Below, one piece after another: positions 7,019 to 11,833 of a stretch of DNA of 11,833 bases. The notes beneath the pieces were generated by a model. The model was not told the origin of the DNA. It saw nothing but the letters and a program-made list of their open reading frames with translations, and searched no databases. Numbering within the stretch: the stretch's first letter is position 1; every line of letters begins with the position of its first letter. The position numbers and the translations under genes were made by a program. Source of the DNA: Acidobacteriota bacterium (lineage in GTDB: Bacteria; Acidobacteriota; Aminicenantia; Aminicenantales; Aminicenantaceae); contig JAUWSR010000085.1 in NCBI GenBank assembly GCA_030609975.1, forward strand, positions 1 to 11,833, given 5' to 3'.

Positions 7019-8107
7019 ATGCCAAAACAAAGACACCGCCTTACTTGGGGATTTCAGATCGTTGGCTTGGTTTTTTTGCTATTCCAATGTGATAAAGCGA
7101 ACTATCCGGAAGGGTTTTATGCGGAACTGGTCACGAACAAGGGGACCATAGTGCTCCAGTTGGATCACGAGAAGACCCCCCTGACTGTGGCCAACTTTGT
7201 GGGATTGGCCGAGGGAACGATCGCGAATCAAGCCTATCCTGAGGGAACCCCCTACTTCGATGGCAGTGTCTTCCATCGTGTCGTGCCTGGCCATGTCATA
7301 CAGGCGGGAGCGCCGGCCAAGGAGAGCATAAACAGCCCGGGCTACACCATTCCCAACGAGATTCATTCCGAACTTAGTCACGGACAAGCAGGAGTCTTGG
7401 GCATGGCCAATGGAGGGCCGCATACCAATGGCAGCCAGTTCTACATCACGCTGGGAGACCGTTCCTATTTGGACGGGGATTACACCGTCTTCGGCCGAGT
7501 GTGGGAGGGAATGGAGGTTGTGAATACAATCGTCCAAGACGATATCATCCAGAAAATCCGCATCATCCGAGTTGGAAAAAGCGCTCGGGCGTTCCGGACA
7601 GACAACGAATCCTTTCAAACGCTTGTCATAAAAACTCAAGAAAACGTAAAGGCTGAGGCGGAAGAGAAAGCCCGTATGGAAGCCTCATACATCCGGATAC
7701 ATTGGCCGGAAGCGGCCACGACCCCAGACGACTGGAAACAGGTTATCGTCCAGGCCGGACAGGGCCGCCCGGCAGCACAAGGAGTTGTATTACAGGTCCT
7801 CTATACCGGTCATAAGCTTAACGGTGACAAATTCTACAGTTCTGCCGATACGGGAAAACCAGGGAGACAACCACCTGCACATCCTTTCCCCTACACAATA
7901 GGAGAGAGCCGGATCAATCCCGGGATCGCCCAGGCTCTGAGAGAAATGAAAAAGGGAGAAAAACGCGTCCTCATCCTTCCGGCCGAACACGCCTACGGGA
8001 CCAGTGGATTCTATGCAAAAGACATCCCAGGCCAGGAGCGTTTTGTTATTTCGCCGAACACGACCCTGATCTACGAGATCGAGCTGCTTGAAATTCAAGA
8101 AAAGTAA
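7019..8107 (+). CDS. Exported dual-family peptidyl-prolyl isomerase (cyclophilin-FKBP fusion)
   Basis: Protein of 362 residues with two unrelated prolyl-isomerase folds. The N-terminus (MPKQRHRLTW, then a hydrophobic stretch to 22) is an export signal; C24 could be lipidated, but LLFQC is a poor lipobox because of Gln at -1. Cyclophilin domain, about 33-187: FHRVVPGHVIQAG (R87, Q95), GMANGGPHTNGSQFYITL (F141) and LDGDYTVFGRV are present; the Trp at the cyclosporin-contact position of human cyclophilin A appears as Tyr150. A charged linker (about 190-250) leads to an FKBP domain, about 255-360: LYTG (Y262), KFYSS (F272), the HAYG loop (Y326) and LIYEIELLEI; Asp37 of human FKBP12 is replaced by Tyr273. 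Both sites keep most catalytic residues. Inferred role: folding of exported proteins in the periplasm or at a membrane. Such fusions are known from a few bacteria and protists but are rare. It is divergent from the secreted M14 peptidase. Confidence 0.9.
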   Translation: MPKQRHRLTWGFQIVGLVFLLFQCDKANYPEGFYAELVTNKGTIVLQLDHEKTPLTVANFVGLAEGTIANQAYPEGTPYFDGSVFHRVVPGHVIQAGAPAKESINSPGYTIPNEIHSELSHGQAGVLGMANGGPHTNGSQFYITLGDRSYLDGDYTVFGRVWEGMEVVNTIVQDDIIQKIRIIRVGKSARAFRTDNESFQTLVIKTQENVKAEAEEKARMEASYIRIHWPEAATTPDDWKQVIVQAGQGRPAAQGVVLQVLYTGHKLNGDKFYSSADTGKPGRQPPAHPFPYTIGESRINPGIAQALREMKKGEKRVLILPAEHAYGTSGFYAKDIPGQERFVISPNTTLIYEIELLEIQEK

Positions 8108-8131
8108 ACCATAGATATTTTTACTCTTGAA

Positions 8132-8160
8132 TTTACATTTTAGGAATTATAGTTTATACC
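8132..8160 (+). promoter_or_regulatory. Possible promoter of the Wzz-like gene
   Basis: TTTACA (8132-8137, five of six bases), 17 bases, then TATACC (8155-8160, four of six). The predicted start leaves about 50 bases of leader. The region is AT-rich, so chance matches are likely. Confidence 0.3.
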
Positions 8161-8171
8161 TACAATTAACT

Positions 8172-8199
8172 TGGATTATTCATTAGCCTGGATAATTCA
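8172..8199 (+). repeat. Tandem near-identical 11-mers upstream of the Wzz-like gene
   Basis: TGGATTATTCA (8172-8182) and TGGATAATTCA (8189-8199) differ at one base and start 17 bases apart. They lie between the possible promoter and the Wzz ATG. They could be paired regulator sites or coincidence in AT-rich DNA. Confidence 0.35.
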
Positions 8200-8216
8200 C
8201 GAGTTGAGGGTACAGA

Positions 8217-9575
8217 ATGGAAGACAAAAAAGAAATAGAATTGATCGACTATCTAGACGTCATCTGGCGAAAAAAACTGCTGATCGTCATTCCCACTTTT
8301 CTCCTCATGTTGATGGCGGGTTACTGTTCATTCCGGGCACCGCGAGCCGTTGCCGTTGATGCCATCATCGCACCCGGCAGTATGTTGCTGCAAACACCGG
8401 GGGGTCGTCTGGAAAAGATACAGATAGTGGATCCCCTACAGCTGGCTATTCAGATCAGTCAGGGAGCATACAATGCCGACATCGCAGCCGCCTTAAATCT
8501 GGATCCCTATGAGGTCTCGATAATTACTGCCGAGAACCTACGTGACCCTCAGAGCCCTCAATACCAACGCGGAACGGACTTGGTCCTGGTGTCCACCGTC
8601 AATATGGAAATGGATAAGGCACAACAGATCCTGGAGATGCTCTATGAACTTGTTAAAAAAGACTTGGATGAAAAGATTGAGGTTGAAGCTCAAAACGTCG
8701 ATTCCCGCATCGAGGGATTGACCAGCAAGATCAAAGAAAAGGACGTTGAGATCCTCGAAAACGAAAATCAGATGGCATTGACTGGTCTGGAGATCACAGA
8801 CAAAAATCAGGAAATCAAGGTCCAGTAAAACGAAATCTTTAAAAAACAGAATGACATACAGACTAAAAAACTCGAGATCGAATCGGTCGAGATCGAAAAA
8901 GGCCGCATTGGAAACGAGATCGAAAATTTTCAAAACAAGATCACAATCGTGGACAAGCGCACGGAAAGCCTGCAGTTAGAGATGCAGGAGATCAACACCC
9001 GGATAAAAGAATTAGAGGAACAGCAGAAGCAGGCCCTGGCTTCAAAAAAGACCGAGGGACAGGCTATCAGCTTACTGCTCTATTCCAATGAAATTCAAAG
9101 CTCTTTACAGTACTTTAATGACTTAGCTGAAAAACATTATGAAACCAAAGTCGATCGGGAAAACCTGATTCTGGAGATCAAGAAAAAGGAAGAATTGCTT
9201 AAGCAGCGGGAAAACAAGATCCGCCAGATCGATACCCAAATTGTCACGATCCAGGCGAATATCGAAAACAATAAAACTCAAATAGCCCTGATCAAAAACC
9301 AGGCTGAAAAAGTAAAGAAGCGGATCATATCGATCAAGAATGCGAATGAGAAGGTCCGCACCGAGATCCTAGCACTGGAAAGCGATATCAAGCTTCTTGA
9401 TAGCCAAAAGGCCCGCATCACCTACACAGAACTTGTTAAAGCCCCAGGCCCTTCCATGAGAGCTGTGGGGAGAAATCCGCTCTACATGGTGGTCATCGTA
9501 GGTTTTATCTTCGGTATGATGTTCACCATCCTGGCCTTTTTTATCGATTACATCCAGCGCCATAAAAAAACGTAG
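8217..9575 (+). pseudogene. Wzz-like polysaccharide co-polymerase, interrupted by one in-frame TAA
   Basis: A single 452-codon frame is broken only by TAA at 8826-8828 (codon 204). The N-terminal half has a Wzz-type start (IELIDYLDVIWRKK), a first membrane helix (21-38) and a periplasmic alpha/beta part. After about codon 150 the protein is a long charged coiled coil that continues across the stop without a frame change (40 codons from 8829 to 8948, all polar and heptad-compatible). It ends in a proline-rich stretch (KAPGPSMRAVGRNP) and a second membrane helix (YMVVIVGFIFGMMFTILAFFI) with a basic tail, the usual Wzz/PCP topology. Intact relatives set O-antigen or exopolysaccharide chain length from the inner membrane. 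The first fragment (8217-8828, 203 residues) would be anchored once and lack most of the coil; a GTG at 8949 could start the second. No glycosyltransferase or tyrosine kinase is nearby. A recent nonsense mutation or a sequencing error are both possible. Confidence 0.8.
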
Positions 9576-9681
9576 ATCGGCTTTTTATCGTCATTGATGC
9601 TGTGTTAAAAAATCAGATGCTTAAATCTATAGAATTAGAAGTGTTATTTTGAGGACCTAAAACAATCGGATATTTGTCGGT

Positions 9682-9873
9682 TTAACTAGCGGCTAATCCA
9701 CTGCACTGAACCAAGCACGATGTGCCAATATTATAGCAGTGGAGACCGAAATCGTTCCACGCTCCCGCATGAGTTGCTTGGTTCCAAGCGGTCTTACACG
9801 TAGACAAAACCGCTTCTTCAGGTAATGAATTCGTCAAAACAACCAATTCTGGTTTATTCCAAGTTTTCTTCAT
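9682..9873 (-). CDS. Putative RiPP precursor peptide 2 (four-Cys, 63 residues)
   Basis: Small peptide clearly related to the next one (10014-10199). Shared parts are a basic start; W5-x2-P8-E-L-V-V-L; EEAVL-x2-C26-K27; then a Cys-spaced tail C46-x6-C53-x3-C57 ending CSGLAAS. The middle (28-45) is Trp/His/Asn-rich and differs from its sibling. Lack of a signal peptide, small size, paralogous copies, four matched cysteines and a nearby radical SAM/SPASM gene all point to a peptide modified after translation, for example by thioether or carbon-carbon links. GAGGGTGAG precedes the ATG by about 6 bases, and a TTGACA-type promoter lies upstream, so it may be expressed more strongly than the enzymes. 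There is no double-Gly or other obvious cleavage site. I do not recognise the family by name; the function of the product is unknown. Confidence 0.75.
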   Translation of the reverse strand: MKKTWNKPELVVLTNSLPEEAVLSTCKTAWNQATHAGAWNDFGLHCYNIGTSCLVQCSGLAAS

Positions 9874-9902
9874 CGTTACTCACCCTCAATTAAGATGAAC
9901 TT

Positions 9903-9932
9903 ATTTAATCATCAGTTTCTCAGTGCTGTCAA
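9903..9932 (-). promoter_or_regulatory. Promoter for precursor peptide 2
   Basis: On the minus strand there is a perfect TTGACA (9927-9932), an 18-base spacer and TTAAAT (9903-9908, four of six bases). A start near 9896 gives a leader of about 23 bases that includes the ribosome-binding site. This would let the second precursor be made independently of the upstream operon. Confidence 0.45.
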
Positions 9933-9938
9933 CATCTT

Positions 9939-9955
9939 TTTATACTATGTATAAA
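9939..9955. promoter_or_regulatory. 17-base palindrome upstream of the precursor 2 promoter
   Basis: TTTATAC-TAT-GTATAAA has perfect 7-base arms around a 3-base centre. It lies 6 bases upstream of the TTGACA box, a typical activator position. It is AT-rich, so the call is tentative. Confidence 0.4.
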
Positions 9956-10013
9956 GAATACAAATGCAAACATCGTCTCTCACTTCTCTCAGTCGGGGAA
10001 GGATAGATCGAAT

Positions 10014-10199
10014 TTAGCTTACAGCTGTGCCACTGCAAGCAACACAAGTTACGTTATTTGAGCTAGCGCAATTTGTGCCTGTATTCCCAATCTGGGAAAA
10101 ATTCGCCTGGCTTGCATGTTTACAGACAACAAGAACTGCTTCCGCATCCGTCCTGGAAAGTACAGTCATTTGTGGCGTTTTCCATTTATCTCTTTTCAT
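10014..10199 (-). CDS. Putative RiPP precursor peptide 1 (four-Cys, 61 residues)
   Basis: Paralogue of the peptide at 9682-9873. The leader-like N-terminus has W6-x2-P9-Q-M-T-V-L and then E20-AVL-x2-C26-K27. The tail is rich in Asn, Ser, Thr and Gly, with C44-x7-C52-x2-C55 and the same end, CSG-x-A-x-S (CSGTAVS). W-x2-P-x-hydrophobic resembles the Y-x2-P-x-L element that RRE domains bind in lasso-peptide leaders, which is analogy rather than homology. It has a strong ribosome-binding site (GGAGGGTAGGA) before the ATG and lies 78 bases after the GNAT gene on the same strand, so co-transcription is likely. A TATAAT at 10214-10219 is too close to the ATG to serve it. No mature product can be predicted: whether the modified core is the variable middle, the Cys-rich tail, or both is open. 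Confidence 0.75.
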   Translation of the reverse strand: MKRDKWKTPQMTVLSRTDAEAVLVVCKHASQANFSQIGNTGTNCASSNNVTCVACSGTAVS

Positions 10200-10277
10200 T
10201 CCTACCCTCCGTATTATAAAGTCTCAGCCCAATATTGTATATTTACAATTTAAATGTCAAGAAAAGAACTGGAAAAT

Positions 10278-10859
10278 TCATGAGTTTTTTGAGTCTTTTT
10301 CTTTGTCCAAAGAAGTAACCATGACTACTCGTCTCCGCCCATAAGTCTGTTTTTCCCTCTTCAACATTTCTTCCATTGTCGATACGGTCCGCTGCTTAAA
10401 ACCAAGTTTATGATACAGCCTCACAGCCGGTCGATTATCTTCGAACACCAAAAGATATAACTCTGGAGCACCTCGTTCCCGGGCAACCTGAACGACTCTG
10501 CGACTCAGAAGCTCTCCAATCCCCAGCCTCCTATACTTTAGCCTTACCCCCAGGCTGAATAACCACAGGCCTTCGGGCATACTCGATCCTTCTTTTAAAA
10601 ATACCAATTGAACATGACCGACAACCTTGTTTCTAATTTTCGCCACATAATTTGTACAGTTTGCTCCCGGAGGTGGCGGAGGATCAGCGGTGCTTGGATT
10701 AAGGATCTTTTGGACCTCATCCCAATCTGACGTTTTAGCTTCAACAACCTTGGTTTTTGGATTCAGCGCTTTTCTTATGAATTTGTAAAGATGATGGCTT
10801 TGAATACGAATGACAATCTGCGCCAGTTTAATCTTTAGGCTATGCGAGGGATTTCTCAT
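10278..10859 (-). CDS. GNAT-family N-acetyltransferase in the putative RiPP operon
   Basis: Protein of 193 residues with a GNAT core from about residue 37 to 160. Motif A is LWLFSLGVRLKYRRLGIGELL, where R110-x2-G113-x-G115 is the acetyl-CoA pyrophosphate loop. Motif B is LLVFEDNRPAVRLYHKLGF (N142, A145, Y149, G153, F154). Such enzymes transfer an acetyl group from acetyl-CoA to an amine. Before the core is a basic, amphipathic stretch of about 35 residues, and a P60-P64 run sits between the first helix and the sheet; both are unusual for a minimal GNAT. The start is 11 bases after the radical SAM stop codon, with GGGAGAA in the end of that gene as ribosome-binding site, so the two are almost certainly co-transcribed. 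It may acetylate the peptide product or protect the producer by acetylating it, but a housekeeping role cannot be excluded. Confidence 0.85.
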   Translation of the reverse strand: MRNPSHSLKIKLAQIVIRIQSHHLYKFIRKALNPKTKVVEAKTSDWDEVQKILNPSTADPPPPPGANCTNYVAKIRNKVVGHVQLVFLKEGSSMPEGLWLFSLGVRLKYRRLGIGELLSRRVVQVARERGAPELYLLVFEDNRPAVRLYHKLGFKQRTVSTMEEMLKREKQTYGRRRVVMVTSLDKEKDSKNS

Positions 10860-10870
10860 CCTAAATACGG

Positions 10871-11833
10871 CTATTCTCCCTGAAGCGCTTTAGCTCGGGC
10901 ATGGGCAACGCGGCAGAAGTAATCTACAACGGAATCCATCTCACCTGTTTCCAGATGGGAATGCGCGGGACACCACAGGCAAAGGTTGATGATCTGGCAG
11001 CGCCGGCACTTGTCCAAAAATTCCTGCCGGTCCGATCGTTTATCTCGTACCTGGGGAATAAACGTACGCCAAGCCTCTTTGAGATTTCCCTTGCGCAGAT
11101 CATAAACACAATCCGGATGCCAAAGGGAAGAACAGAGCCGGAACTTTCCGTCATAACTCACACAAAAACTGCCATTGCCGGCACCACAATGAAAGAGATG
11201 GTTGCAGCCGTAATGGGAAAACTCCGGCACGATGAGCTTGTCACACCCCTTCTCCATGGATTCAAAGCGTTCCGGATCAGCCCGTTCGATAGCGACGATC
11301 TCATCCGGTGACAGCCTCTCAGCTTTTATCTCTTCGTTCCTCTTGGTATCCCCGTCAAAACGAAGATGCAACAGAGGATCGAAGCGGAAGTAGTCTTTGG
11401 TGATCTTGCGACAGTACTCCGATATCTGTGGAAGCTCGTGCACATTGGAGCGCAGCGCCATGGCCTTGAAACGAACCTTAAGGCCACTTTGCAACAACAG
11501 GTCCAAACCTCTCTCAAATGCAGCAAAGGATCCGGGTTTCTGTGTGATCTTTTCGTAAGTCTCCTGAGTGACTCCATAGACCGAGACTTCAATATCCCGG
11601 GGCGGATATTTCTTAAATAATTCGATATGCTCCTGATTAAGAAGCGTGGCATTCGTGAAGACCGATACCAGAATCCCCTTTCTCTTCAGGCACATATAAA
11701 TATCACTAAAATCCTTCCTGAGAAGCGGCTCTCCTCCTGTTATCAGGCACCAGAACGCACCCATCTCTACGGCCTCATCGGCAATACGATCGATCTCTTC
11801 TAATGTGAGTTCCTGTTCCTGTGCCTCCTTGTC
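10871..11833 (-). CDS. Radical SAM/SPASM peptide-maturase-like enzyme, 5' end outside the window
   Basis: The frame is open to the right edge, giving 320 visible residues; the N-terminus with the CxxxCxxC cluster motif must lie beyond it. The ATG at 11764 is internal: the 23 codons before it (ending LEEIDRIADEAVE) belong to the fold. Visible parts: GGEP (33-36), the SAM-binding motif; VFTNATLL (58-65); IEVSVYG (81-87); then a SPASM domain with C216-x12-G229-x4-C234 and C276-x2-C279-x5-C285-x2-C288-x18-C307. This is almost the canonical pattern for two extra 4Fe-4S clusters. SPASM enzymes such as AlbA, PqqE and anaerobic sulfatase maturases modify peptides or proteins through a substrate radical. 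Tight coupling to the GNAT gene and two Cys-rich small peptides downstream point to RiPP maturation. An N-terminal leader-binding (RRE) domain cannot be assessed because that end is missing. Confidence 0.88.
   Translation of the reverse strand, partial: DKEAQEQELTLEEIDRIADEAVEMGAFWCLITGGEPLLRKDFSDIYMCLKRKGILVSVFTNATLLNQEHIELFKKYPPRDIEVSVYGVTQETYEKITQKPGSFAAFERGLDLLLQSGLKVRFKAMALRSNVHELPQISEYCRKITKDYFRFDPLLHLRFDGDTKRNEEIKAERLSPDEIVAIERADPERFESMEKGCDKLIVPEFSHYGCNHLFHCGAGNGSFCVSYDGKFRLCSSLWHPDCVYDLRKGNLKEAWRTFIPQVRDKRSDRQEFLDKCRRCQIINLCLWCPAHSHLETGEMDSVVDYFCRVAHARAKALQGE

Noticed and set aside
8826..8828. Stop-codon recoding or programmed read-through at the Wzz TAA.
   Set aside because: TAA is a normal stop for the adjacent gene, there is no recoding element that I can recognise, and TAA is not used for selenocysteine or pyrrolysine.
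8829..9575. The downstream half of the Wzz-like frame as an independent coiled-coil gene starting at GTG 8949.
   Set aside because: It is exactly in frame with the upstream half, the 40 codons before the GTG already read as coiled coil, and no clear ribosome-binding site precedes the GTG.
10214..10219. Perfect TATAAT on the minus strand (with TATACA 17 bases upstream) before precursor peptide 1.
   Set aside because: Only 14 bases separate the box from the ATG, so a transcript starting 6-7 bases downstream would lose the ribosome-binding site. Read-through from the GNAT gene is more likely.
10027..10344. A 105-codon plus-strand frame opposite precursor peptide 1.
   Set aside because: It is antisense to a better-supported gene, spans the intergenic region into the GNAT gene, and shows no domain or ribosome-binding site.

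Overview
The window looks like a chromosomal segment of an uncultured or little-studied Gram-negative bacterium. It encodes a TonB-dependent outer-membrane receptor ending in aromatic Phe, Sec-type signal peptides, a large secreted M14 peptidase and a Wzz-like inner-membrane protein. Base composition is near-balanced and Shine-Dalgarno sites are strong. A receptor with an N-terminal carboxypeptidase-regulatory-like domain next to a large secreted M14 peptidase fits Acidobacteriota/Aminicenantota, Calditrichota or KSB1-type lineages, but the taxon is a guess. I see no rRNA, tRNA, CRISPR array, IS element or phage gene, and no gene-free stretch longer than about 230 bases.

Left part (1-4100). 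A stand-alone RlmN/Cfr-like radical SAM protein runs rightward and meets, tail to tail, a TonB-dependent receptor. The receptor is divergent from a TetR-family regulator. The 172-base spacer between them holds two good sigma70-type promoters facing opposite ways, and each has a related AAAC-N4-GTTT element just downstream of its -10 box. This suggests that the TetR protein represses both the receptor and itself.

Middle (4101-8107). A secreted zinc carboxypeptidase-like M14 protein (leftward) ends in a terminator hairpin that begins inside its own stop codon. It is divergent from an exported two-domain prolyl isomerase with a cyclophilin domain followed by an FKBP domain. A perfect 24-base palindrome fills the -10 box and spacer of the peptidase promoter, as a repressor site would.

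Right part (8108-11833). A Wzz-like chain-length/co-polymerase gene is cut by a single in-frame TAA in its coiled coil; the frame is otherwise intact to the second membrane helix. Converging on it from the right is what I read as a RiPP (ribosomally made, post-translationally modified peptide) locus, all on the minus strand. In transcription order it has a radical SAM/SPASM enzyme (5' end beyond the window), a GNAT acetyltransferase 11 bases later, and two related four-cysteine peptides of 61 and 63 residues. The peptides share a W-x2-P-x3-VL leader motif, an AVL-x2-CK junction and a conserved CSG-x-A-x-S end. I do not recognise this precursor family by name, and it is the best candidate here for an undescribed system. 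No exporter, leader peptidase or separate RRE protein is visible; these may lie beyond the right edge.
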